The notes: generated by a model not told the origin, from the sequence alone. 6,623 nt of DNA from JANQKX01 sp039028695 (GCA_039028695.1 JBCCHN010000193.1:1-6623); one strand, 5' to 3'. Counted from the stretch's first letter, positions 1 through 5,210 are shown. Translations and numbers: made by a program.

Positions 1-336
1 AATTTGCAGGCCCAAGCTGCCGCTACCCATGGTCAAAAAGGATGGAGAACTCCAGGAATTACTGCCCGGATCATAAGAAAGCAGCACGCCGCTGCCACCC
101 GAGCCGCCGATGAAAAATCCCGCCTTGAGAAGCTGTGGGACAATCACGACACCCCGCGCCTTGGCGAGAAGTTCGCGCATGATGCCCATGTTTTCGTCAT
201 TGGTGAAGTTGGTCACCGTAATGCGGGCCTGGTCGACCCGGTCCTGTTCCTCGGTGGCTTGGGCAGTGCCAGAAACAAGGGGGGCGACCGCCAAGGACAG
301 AGCGGCGGCAGCGATAAATTTTTTGAACATTTGCAT
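1..336 (-). CDS. Secreted SYLF (Ysc84/DUF500) domain protein, N-terminal part, truncated by window edge
   Basis: The frame is open from ATG at 336 to the left edge, giving 112 residues without a stop; the C-terminal part lies outside the window. Residues 1-27 form a Sec signal peptide: basic MQMFKK, a hydrophobic Ala/Leu/Val core, and a likely cleavage site after GTAQA. The mature part matches the start of the SYLF lipid-binding domain: an N-terminal helix, the block RGVVIVPQLLKAGFFIGGSGG (residues 61-81), then GVLLSYD and SLGLQI. SYLF proteins bind phosphoinositides in eukaryotes; the bacterial exported forms have no settled role. The ATG at 336 is preferred over the in-frame ATG at 330 because an AAGG lies about 9 nt upstream of it. 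The family assignment is from remembered motifs. It sits downstream of the CNP-repeat peptide gene with a 342-base gap, so it probably has its own promoter. Confidence 0.85.
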   Translation of the reverse strand, partial: MQMFKKFIAAAALSLAVAPLVSGTAQATEEQDRVDQARITVTNFTNDENMGIMRELLAKARGVVIVPQLLKAGFFIGGSGGSGVLLSYDPGSNSWSSPSFLTMGSGSLGLQI

Positions 337-678
337 GGTCGAAAGCCTTTTTACCTGTCTCGAAGCAGGGCAACCCTCTCGTCGCCATCGCGAGGCTCCA
401 AAGCCGCGAGGGCAAAACGAATCGGGGGCCCATCTAAGACCCTATGTTTGACGTCGATTCCGCCATGTCCAGGGAAAAGTAACAGCGCCTCCCAGGCCGG
501 TGGGCGGCTTAAAGGGGGTCGGAGTCCGAGCAAAGCTTCCAAGTCGGTCCCGCAAGGGCAAAAAAGTAGCGGCCGACGCGGCCCCCGAACAAAAAGGGGC
601 CGGAGTCGAGGGTCACGTCAGCGCGCTGAGACACATTCCGTTATTTTTTGCTTTTAAGAATTCAGAGCAGGGGCCCTT
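337..678. other. Intergenic region of about 340 bases without a convincing gene
   Basis: This gap separates the CNP-repeat peptide gene from the SYLF gene. Open frames exist on both strands, but they start at TTG codons or lack a ribosome binding site, and their translations are Arg/Gly/Pro-rich with no recognisable motif. It does hold GC-rich inverted repeats near 560-602 (listed as a possible terminator) and a short palindrome CAGCGCGCTG near 619-628. The SYLF promoter must lie in the lower half, but I could not identify convincing -35 and -10 boxes. Confidence 0.5.
560..602 (-). terminator. Possible rho-independent terminator of the CNP-repeat peptide gene
   Basis: Read on the minus strand, CGGCCCC (602-596) can pair with GGGGCCG (585-579). 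An overlapping hairpin GGCCG-CGT-CGGCC follows, and then a run of six T (565-560) starts a few bases later. The two hairpins share bases, so only one forms at a time. The distance from the peptide stop codon (about 80 nt) and the gap between stem and T-run make this a moderate call. Confidence 0.35.
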
Positions 679-909
679 TTATTGTGCCGCGCACGGATTG
701 CAGGGGTTGCACGGGTTACAGGGGTTTGTCGCGGCACAGGGATTGCACGGATTACAAGGATTACACGGGTTGCAGGGATTGCAGCTTGCGACCTGAATGC
801 CGGTCTGGGCAGCCTGAGCAACCGGTAGGGCTACACCGCTGGACATAACCATGGCGGCACTGAGCGCCAAGGCGGTGGCTTTCCATTTCTTACTTTGTGA
901 GTCGGACAT
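679..909 (-). CDS. Small secreted Cys-Asn-Pro repeat peptide (76 aa), unknown function
   Basis: I do not recognise a named family. The ATG at 909 is chosen because AAAAGGGGA lies 6 nt upstream; the same frame runs open further upstream, but without a comparable ribosome binding site. Residues 1-33 look like a Sec signal peptide (basic SKKWK, then an Ala/Leu/Val/Met core ending VAQA). The mature part of about 43 residues is AQTGIQVAS followed by a Cys, five Asn-Pro-Cys units, a spacer AAT, four more Asn-Pro-Cys units and a final AAQ. It has ten cysteines: 43, 46, 49, 52, 55, 58, 64, 67, 70 and 73. A strict three-residue period would place all Cys on one face of a polyproline-II-like helix (inference), which suits metal binding, thiol scavenging or cross-linking. 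There is no CxxCH, so it is not a c-type cytochrome. It lies downstream of the kinase gene, and its promoter region carries four 11-bp-spaced boxes. Confidence 0.8.
   Translation of the reverse strand: MSDSQSKKWKATALALSAAMVMSSGVALPVAQAAQTGIQVASCNPCNPCNPCNPCNPCAATNPCNPCNPCNPCAAQ
691..783 (-). repeat. 9-bp in-frame tandem repeat encoding Asn-Pro-Cys
   Basis: The Asn, Pro and Cys codons recur with a 9-bp period: four units at 691-726, a 9-bp interruption encoding Ala-Ala-Thr (727-735), five units at 736-780, and one extra Cys codon at 781-783. Third positions vary (AAT/AAC, CCG/CCC/CCT, TGC/TGT), so the units are not identical copies. The amino-acid pattern has been kept while the DNA drifted. 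Confidence 0.9.
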
Positions 910-1008
910 GATATTCCCCTTTTGCTTCTTGGTTCGTCGTGAGGGCCAAAAGTGACCCGCTTCAAAAACATGCGACCAGCGGCAGCGCCAAAGGCAAGGC
1001 ACACTCCG

Positions 1009-1029
1009 CAGGGTAACCGGGTTATCCTG
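1009..1029. promoter_or_regulatory. 21-bp inverted repeat in the CNP-peptide promoter region
   Basis: The arms CAGGGTAAC (1009-1017) and GTTATCCTG (1021-1029) pair over nine positions with one G-T wobble, around a CGG loop. It abuts the 11-bp box array and overlaps the shared TGGCAG element (1027-1032). It could be an operator dyad or, if transcribed, a leader hairpin. No T-run follows it, so a terminator is unlikely. Confidence 0.4.
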
Positions 1030-1076
1030 CCAAGCGGATGTAAGCTGGGCATAAAGGGAATTTAAAGATTTTGTAT
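1027..1076 (-). promoter_or_regulatory. Four-unit 11-bp direct-repeat array upstream of the CNP-repeat peptide gene
   Basis: On the minus strand the pentamers ATACA (1076-1072), TTAAA (1065-1061), TTATG (1054-1050) and TTACA (1043-1039) recur at exactly 11-bp steps, and TGGCAG (1032-1027) follows. The spacing and order are the same as in the array at 3927-3976. Eleven-bp direct repeats are typical of OmpR/PhoB-family sites; the regulator encoded at 2256-2999 is the obvious candidate (inference). The array lies 130-167 bp upstream of the ATG. TTGGCA (1033-1028) matches the -35 consensus at five of six positions, but I saw no good -10 at normal spacing. Confidence 0.6.
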
Positions 1077-1174
1077 AGAGCCCCGCGCAGCCGGGTTTGG
1101 ATATGGTATTTCCTGACACTTGGCCTTTAACGTCTTGCAAAAAGATCGCCGGCAAACAATTAGTTACTGCGCAT

Positions 1175-2239
1175 TCAAGCAGCTGGCAGGGAAAACCAAA
1201 TGCTTGTTCGACCGTTTTGGCAGTCTGCCCCCACGGTGCCGCCATGGGCTTCAACAAGTTCTTTGACGATGGCCAAACCGATACCGGCACCGCCGCTTTG
1301 GCGCGAGCGGGATTTATCGGCACGATAAAACCGCTCAAAAATGAAGGGCAGGTCGTCCTGGGCAATACCGCGGCCTTGGTTGGAAACAGTTACCACGATT
1401 TCCGACATTTGACGGCGTGCCTTGACCTCAACCAAGCTGCCCTGATTGGCATAACGCCAAGCGTTGTCCATAACATTGTGGATGACTTGTAAAAGTTTAT
1501 CCCGATCCGCCAGAACCGACTTGGCATCGGCAGCAAAATCCCATTTGCTTTCCAGTTTTTGACGGGCTGCCCGACCTTCATCCAAGGCTGCCACCTCGGC
1601 AACAAGATCCTCCAAATTCACCAGTTGATGGTTCAGACCCATGGCTGCGGCGTCCGCTTTAGCCAGGCGGCCCAGGTCCTCCACCAGGCGAACCAGTCGA
1701 AGAATCTCTCGCTGCAACATCTCATGGGTTTCTTTGTTCGGCTTAACCACGCCGTCAGCCATGCCCTCAAGATAGCCCCGGATATTGGTCAGCGGAGTCC
1801 GCAATTCATGTGATACATCGGTCACCATAGACTGGCGCAAGCTCTCGACCCGCTCCAAGCTGTCCGCCATGCGGTCAAAGGCACGGGCCAACTGTCCGAC
1901 CTCATCCATGCCCTCAAGACCCACTCTCGCTTTATAGTCTCCCGAGGCCACCTTACGCGTCACTGCCGTCACATGGGACAGGGGCCGCAAGATTCTCCTC
2001 GTAAAATAAAGCCCGACCAAAACAGCCAGGACGATACCGCCCAAACTGGCATTGATCAGATAACGGTGCACTGAATCCAAAAACATCTGGTTGGTTTCAG
2101 CCGAGTCTAAGTTGTATTGCTCCATCAAGACCGAAAAGTAGTCCGCCGCCAGATAGTCGAAGGTGAGCCAGACCAGCAACATGACCGCGGCAACGATGAA
2201 AACGTTAATGGTCAAGAATTTCCAAAGGATGCTGTTCAT
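1175..2239 (-). CDS. Membrane sensor histidine kinase (HAMP-HisKA-HATPase), partner of the adjacent regulator
   Basis: A 354-aa inner-membrane sensor kinase that should autophosphorylate and pass phosphate to the upstream-encoded regulator. Order: TM1 about 8-30; a short periplasmic loop about 31-62; TM2 about 63-80; HAMP about 81-133; HisKA with the phospho-acceptor His144 in DVSHELRTPLTN; ATPase domain with the N box around N255-N259 (HNVMDNA), the F box FERFYR (301-306) and the G2 box GGAGIGLAI (316-324). The G1 box reads SNQGRGI, with Asn287 where many kinases have Asp. From memory, CusS/HprS-type metal and redox sensors also carry Asn here. The loop is much smaller than in BaeS or CusS, so the signal may be sensed in or near the membrane. 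The start at 2239 follows a weak GCGGAAACC site, 16 bp after the regulator stop, indicating one operon with likely translational coupling. Confidence 0.93.
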   Translation of the reverse strand: MNSILWKFLTINVFIVAAVMLLVWLTFDYLAADYFSVLMEQYNLDSAETNQMFLDSVHRYLINASLGGIVLAVLVGLYFTRRILRPLSHVTAVTRKVASGDYKARVGLEGMDEVGQLARAFDRMADSLERVESLRQSMVTDVSHELRTPLTNIRGYLEGMADGVVKPNKETHEMLQREILRLVRLVEDLGRLAKADAAAMGLNHQLVNLEDLVAEVAALDEGRAARQKLESKWDFAADAKSVLADRDKLLQVIHNVMDNAWRYANQGSLVEVKARRQMSEIVVTVSNQGRGIAQDDLPFIFERFYRADKSRSRQSGGAGIGLAIVKELVEAHGGTVGADCQNGRTSIWFSLPAA

Positions 2240-2255
2240 GGTTTCCGCACCACGG

Positions 2256-2999
2256 TTAGCCTTCGAAAGGCACGCTTAACGGCTGTTCCGCGAAGCGGTA
2301 ACCAATGCCGTGTACGGTCTCGACGAATACCGGCGTCGCCACATCGGGTTCGATCTTTTTCCGTAGCTTGCCTATATGAACATCCACCACCCGGTCCACC
2401 ACGGCCTGACCATCGTCATAGAGCTGGTCCAAGAGCTCATCACGGGAGAACACCCGCCCCGGCGCCGCCATCAAGCAATGCAAAAGTTTGAATTCCGACG
2501 GCGTCAAGGACACGTAGCGCCCCTTAAGGGTAAGCTTGTGCTTTTCCGGCTCTAGGCGCAAAGGCCCGATTTGCAAAGAACGTGATTGTTCCTTTTCTTC
2601 CGGTTCTGGGCTATGCCAACGCTCGCTTCGACGGAGAATGGCCTTGACCCGCTCCACCAATTCGCGCGGGCTAAAGGGCTTGACCACATAGTCGTCCGCC
2701 CCCAACGACAGGCCGACGATCCGATCGGTTTCATCCTCGCGCGCGGACAGCATCAAAACGGGGACATTTGATCGGCGCCGCAACTCTCTACAAACCTCCC
2801 AGCCATCCAATTCGGGCAACATGAGATCCAAAACCACAAGCCGCGGGCGCGCCTGGGCCGCCAGAGCCAAACCGCTGCGGCCGTCGAGGGCTATCGTTGT
2901 CGCAAAACCCTCGACCTGCAAATAACGTTCGACCAACGAGGCGATATTGGGATCATCTTCGATGATCAGTATTGACTGGGCTTCATCTACTAAATTCAT
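2256..2999 (-). CDS. OmpR/PhoB-family response regulator (BaeR-like)
   Basis: A DNA-binding response regulator, 247 aa from the ATG at 2999. The receiver domain (about 9-122) has the acidic pair Asp15/Asp16, the phospho-acceptor Asp58 in LVVLDLMLPELDG, Ser85 and Lys107 in VVKPFSPREL. A charged linker (about 125-140) leads to a winged-helix domain (about 142-238) with LTPSEFKLLHCL, the recognition-helix region VVDRVVDVHIGKLRKKIE, and the wing VHGIGYRF. An in-frame ATG at 3032 would add 11 residues (MELRKRQADFA), but it lacks a ribosome binding site; the ATG at 2999 has an AGG 11 nt upstream and gives a normal family N-terminus. It is first in an operon with the kinase gene. It is the likely binder of the 11-bp repeat arrays at 1027-1076 and 3927-3976 (inference). 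No such array was seen before its own gene. Confidence 0.95.
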   Translation of the reverse strand: MNLVDEAQSILIIEDDPNIASLVERYLQVEGFATTIALDGRSGLALAAQARPRLVVLDLMLPELDGWEVCRELRRRSNVPVLMLSAREDETDRIVGLSLGADDYVVKPFSPRELVERVKAILRRSERWHSPEPEEKEQSRSLQIGPLRLEPEKHKLTLKGRYVSLTPSEFKLLHCLMAAPGRVFSRDELLDQLYDDGQAVVDRVVDVHIGKLRKKIEPDVATPVFVETVHGIGYRFAEQPLSVPFEG

Positions 3000-3110
3000 G
3001 GCAAAATCGGCCTGGCGTTTCCTCAGTTCCATGGGTAACAGTTACTCTATCACAAACTCATAAAAATGACGCACAAACCACGGCGGGCATCTGCAACGCA
3101 TCAACGGCGA

Positions 3111-3139
3111 GGGAAACCGGTCGGAAAACAACCGGTCCC
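3111..3139. repeat. Paired AACCGGTC motif with hairpin potential upstream of the regulator gene
   Basis: AACCGGTC occurs at 3115-3122 and again at 3130-3137, 15 bp start to start. Because ACCGGT is self-complementary, the two copies can also pair (3116-3121 with 3131-3136). Flanking GGG (3111-3113) and CCC (3137-3139) can extend the stem across a two-base bulge. It lies between the spondin gene stop and the regulator gene. No T-run follows on the minus strand, so either a factor-dependent end of the spondin transcript or an operator for the regulator operon is possible. Confidence 0.35.
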
Positions 3140-3175
3140 ATCGCCGCCAAAAACTCACCCGGTGGTTCTATGGCT

Positions 3176-3865
3176 CTAGGGTTGCTCGACCCGGCGGATG
3201 CTCACCTGTACCGCAGGGTTGCGCCAGTCATAGATGCTCGGCTCTAAATCGCCCACACCGTGGACGCCCCGATGGATATGGATAATCCCTTCGGCTCCGT
3301 CAGTGGCTCTGACAAAGGGCGTGCCACAAGCCGGACCGGGGATGAAACCGCAATCCTCGTTATTGGCCTCGCTGCCGGCATCGTACGCTGGGCTTCTGGT
3401 CGTACGAATCGACCTGAAGCTACGCGAGATCCTAAAGTGTCGAACGCCAAAAAAGGCGTCATTGGTATTCACGAGCATTCCGATTGCGCTGATAAAATTA
3501 GCGTTGCCTTCGGTCTCAACAATGGTCGACTGGGCCTGACCGGGAGGAATGGGCCCTGCGCCAACAGCAACAGAAGCAACCCGGCGCTGGCTTTCCAAGA
3601 ACGAAACCAGGCCGCTATTGTCGGCGTCTTCCGCCAGGGCCGCCAGGTCATCGCTGGCTGCTTCTCCTGCGTTAAACAAGGAAAAGCCTTGCTTGTGGGT
3701 CACAATGACCGGAGGCGAAATGGGCTGACCATAGGTGAGGTTCTGCACTGTTACTTCATAGTACCGCTTTCCGCTGGCCTGCGCACCCGAGGCTACGGTC
3801 AGGCCCATCCCAAGACTGATAGCCAAAGCAGCAGCAGAAAAAGCAATCTTTTTTAGGGTTATCAT
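3176..3865 (-). CDS. Secreted spondin-domain protein (Spondin_N-like), unknown function
   Basis: A 229-aa exported protein. Residues 1-30 form a Sec signal peptide (MITLKK, a hydrophobic core, cleavage after GAQA). The mature part matches bacterial spondin-N domain proteins: YYEVTVQNLTYGQPISPPVIVTH (about 35-57), FNAGEAASDDLAALAEDAD (64-82), a PPGQ turn, a central ISAIGMLVNTNDAFFG block (125-140), and YDAGSEANNE (161-170). Two cysteines (172 and 180) could form a disulfide in the periplasm. A His-rich stretch HIHRGVHG (196-203) might bind metal (inference). The ATG at 3865 follows AAAGGGAAG with a 5-6 nt spacer. The family is known from animal extracellular-matrix proteins; its bacterial members have no established role. 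Its promoter carries the same 11-bp box array as the CNP-peptide gene. Confidence 0.88.
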   Translation of the reverse strand: MITLKKIAFSAAALAISLGMGLTVASGAQASGKRYYEVTVQNLTYGQPISPPVIVTHKQGFSLFNAGEAASDDLAALAEDADNSGLVSFLESQRRVASVAVGAGPIPPGQAQSTIVETEGNANFISAIGMLVNTNDAFFGVRHFRISRSFRSIRTTRSPAYDAGSEANNEDCGFIPGPACGTPFVRATDGAEGIIHIHRGVHGVGDLEPSIYDWRNPAVQVSIRRVEQP

Positions 3866-3870
3866 TCGTC

Positions 3871-3925
3871 TTCCCTTTCGATTTCACACAGCACCGCCGA
3901 CCCAACGGCCCGGTGCGAAAGGGAA
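3871..3925 (-). promoter_or_regulatory. Inverted repeat that can cover the spondin-gene ribosome binding site
   Basis: On the minus strand TTCCCTTTCG (3925-3916) is a perfect 10-bp complement of CGAAAGGGAA (3880-3871), which contains the Shine-Dalgarno bases just before the ATG at 3865. A nested pair GCACCG/CGGTGC (3916-3911 with 3896-3891, sharing base 3916) can stack inside. If the transcript starts upstream of 3925, the ribosome binding site would be hidden in a stem. If it starts lower, the left arm is promoter DNA only. Confidence 0.4.
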
Positions 3926-3926
3926 A

Positions 3927-3976
3927 CTGCCACCCGGCTGTAACGACGCTTTAAGGACGCTGTAAAGATTATGTAA
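3927..3976 (-). promoter_or_regulatory. Four-unit 11-bp direct-repeat array upstream of the spondin gene
   Basis: On the minus strand TTACA (3976-3972), TTACA (3965-3961), TTAAA (3954-3950) and TTACA (3943-3939) recur at exactly 11-bp steps, and TGGCAG (3932-3927) follows. Three of the four pentamers are identical. The array lies 74-111 bp upstream of the spondin ATG. The stretch matches 1027-1076 at 32 of 50 positions by hand count, including TACA-N-AATCTTTA at the distal end and TGGCAG at the proximal end. The layout fits two dimers of an OmpR/PhoB-family regulator, probably the one encoded just downstream (inference). Confidence 0.7.
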
Positions 3977-4018
3977 CGGACGAAGCTGAGACTAGGAATC
4001 GGGTCACAGGGGAGCATG

Positions 4019-4106
4019 AAAAAACCCCAAGGCCACAGGCGCTTGAGGATTTTTCACATTACAAACCACCTTGTCTGCCGGTGGTCGTGCCCGACCTTGG
4101 GGCACG
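4019..4106 (-). terminator. Terminator-like structure downstream of msrP with competing hairpins
   Basis: On the minus strand CCCCAAGG (4102-4095) can pair with CCTTGGGG (4032-4025), which is followed at once by six T (4024-4019), a classic rho-independent end but with about 62 nt between the arms. Inside lies a 6-bp hairpin, ACCACC (4065-4070) with GGTGGT (4080-4085). A third stem, CGTGCCC (4086-4092) with GGGCACG (4100-4106), overlaps the upstream arm and would compete with the terminator stem. It begins 5 nt after the msrP stop codon and separates msrP from the spondin promoter. Confidence 0.6.
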
Positions 4107-4111
4107 GTACG

Positions 4112-5110
4112 TCACATGAAGATCTCTTCCTTGTCCACCAGGTCCTTGTAGAGATCGGCAACATATTCGCCGTAACCGTTATAAATCTGGGTTGGAACGG
4201 TTTCGTCCGTACCCAGGGGGCGTTCATAGGCTTGGGACCAGCGCGGGTGCGGGACTTCCGGGTTCACATTGGCCCAAAAGCCGTATTCATTGCCCAGGAT
4301 GGTTTGCCAAAATGACACCGGTTGTTGATCGGTGAATTCGAAGTTGACGATGCTTTTGACAGATTTGAAGCCGTACTTCCAAGGCGCTACCAGGCGCAAG
4401 GGCGCGCCGTTCTGCCGGGGAATGGGTTTGCCGTAAAGACCCGTAGCGATAAACGAGAGTTCGTTGGTGGCTTCGGGGATCGTAAGGCCTTCCACATAAG
4501 GCCAAGGATACCAGCTGGCCTTTTGCCCAGGCGCCATTTGGGGATCCTCGAAGGTGGTCATTTTCAAATATTTGGCGGACGACAAGGGCCGCGCCATCTC
4601 AACAAAGGCGCGCAAAGGAAAGCCACTCCAGGGCACGGTCATGGACCAGCGCTCAACACAGCGATGGCGGTAGAGACGCTCCTCCAAAGGCATCTTGGCC
4701 AAGAGATCGTCGATGTCAATCTCCATAGGCTCTTCGACCATGCCTGATATCTTCACGGTCCAGGGGCGGATCTTCAAGGCTTGCGCCGCCTGCCAAATGT
4801 TCTTAGACGATCCGAACTCGTAATAGTTATTGTAGGTGGTCGCCAGCTCTTCCGAAGTCAGGGGCCGCTTAATCGTATAGCGGTCGTTTCGCTCAACAGG
4901 ATAGAGACCAGCAGAGGGATCCGGCTCGGGCTTGGCCGCCTGAGCCTCGGGAGTGGGCCCCTCCTCACAACCAGCCAACAAGCCGATCGAGCCCAGGGCA
5001 AAAGAACCGACCGCCATGGTTTTGAGCACCTGGCGCCGGTTGATGTAAAGGGATTCGTCCGTAGCAGCGGACTCGGGAAGCTCCCAACTTTTTTTGATCT
5101 TAATCAGCAT
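4112..5110 (-). CDS. msrP: MsrP, periplasmic protein-methionine-sulfoxide reductase catalytic subunit (molybdopterin), probable Tat lipoprotein
   Basis: A molybdenum-cofactor enzyme that reduces methionine sulfoxide in periplasmic proteins. Its 332 aa are close to E. coli MsrP (YedY, 334 aa). The N-terminus has a Tat signal with Arg25-Arg26 in NRRQVLK, then a hydrophobic stretch ending LLAGC. Cys48 in that lipobox, followed by a Pro/Glu/Ala-rich linker (49-68), suggests lipid anchoring; E. coli MsrP lacks this. Family blocks follow: NNYYEFG (94-100), PWTVKISG (116-123), the molybdenum-ligand Cys151 in YRHRCVERWSMTVPW, YPWPYVEGL, QNGAPLRLVAPWKYGFKSVKSI (233-254), NVNPEVPHPRWSQA (281-294) and the C-terminal NGYGEYVADLYKDL. 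The ATG at 5110 follows TGGAGGATTC. The usual electron-supplying membrane partner MsrQ is not encoded next to it: the downstream neighbour is the spondin gene and the upstream one an EF-G paralogue. Confidence 0.95.
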   Translation of the reverse strand: MLIKIKKSWELPESAATDESLYINRRQVLKTMAVGSFALGSIGLLAGCEEGPTPEAQAAKPEPDPSAGLYPVERNDRYTIKRPLTSEELATTYNNYYEFGSSKNIWQAAQALKIRPWTVKISGMVEEPMEIDIDDLLAKMPLEERLYRHRCVERWSMTVPWSGFPLRAFVEMARPLSSAKYLKMTTFEDPQMAPGQKASWYPWPYVEGLTIPEATNELSFIATGLYGKPIPRQNGAPLRLVAPWKYGFKSVKSIVNFEFTDQQPVSFWQTILGNEYGFWANVNPEVPHPRWSQAYERPLGTDETVPTQIYNGYGEYVADLYKDLVDKEEIFM

Positions 5111-5190
5111 GAATCCTCCAGATACGACTCTGGGAATAAATGGCTAATGGCCTGAATCACAACAATTCACATCACCGAGATCCAACTGCC

Positions 5191-5210
5191 AAAAACCCGA
5201 TTCCCATCGG
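5191..5210 (-). terminator. Probable rho-independent terminator of the EF-G-like gene
   Basis: On the minus strand CCGAT (5210-5206), loop GGGA and ATCGG (5201-5197) form a short hairpin followed by a G or two and a run of five T (5195-5191). It lies about 113 nt after the EF-G-like stop and 80 nt before the msrP start. The stem is only 5 bp, so efficiency is uncertain. A weaker alternative, TGCC-GAT-GGCA followed by TTTT, lies near 5297-5311, closer to the stop codon. Confidence 0.4.

Noticed and set aside
351..542. Minus-strand 63-codon open frame between the peptide gene and the SYLF gene
   Set aside because: It begins at TTG with no ribosome binding site and has no signal peptide or motif; it is more likely non-coding leader DNA of the SYLF gene.
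4..657. Plus-strand open frame of 217 codons across the SYLF gene and the gap after it
   Set aside because: It begins at TTG without a ribosome binding site, lies antisense to a clear SYLF gene, and its translation is Arg/Gly/Ser-rich with no motif.
691..783. Short regular repeats as a possible CRISPR array
   Set aside because: The period is 9 bp, in frame and coding Asn-Pro-Cys, with no spacers or repeats of CRISPR size.
1027..1040. TGGCAG elements read as sigma-54 promoters
   Set aside because: Neither copy has the GC pair at the required -12 spacing after GG, so sigma-54 recognition is not supported.
910..1365. N-terminal extension of the Cys-repeat peptide gene up to 1365, overlapping the kinase gene
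   Set aside because: The frame is open by chance. A strong ribosome binding site and a signal peptide start at 909, and the extension would run through the kinase 3' end and the promoter array.
1379..1381. Asn in the kinase G1 box as evidence of a dead kinase
   Set aside because: His144 and the N, F and G2 boxes are intact, and Asn at this position is recalled from active CusS-type kinases.
3260..3856. Plus-strand open frame of 198 codons antisense to the spondin gene
   Set aside because: The minus strand carries a complete signal peptide and spondin motifs with a good ribosome binding site, while this frame shows none.
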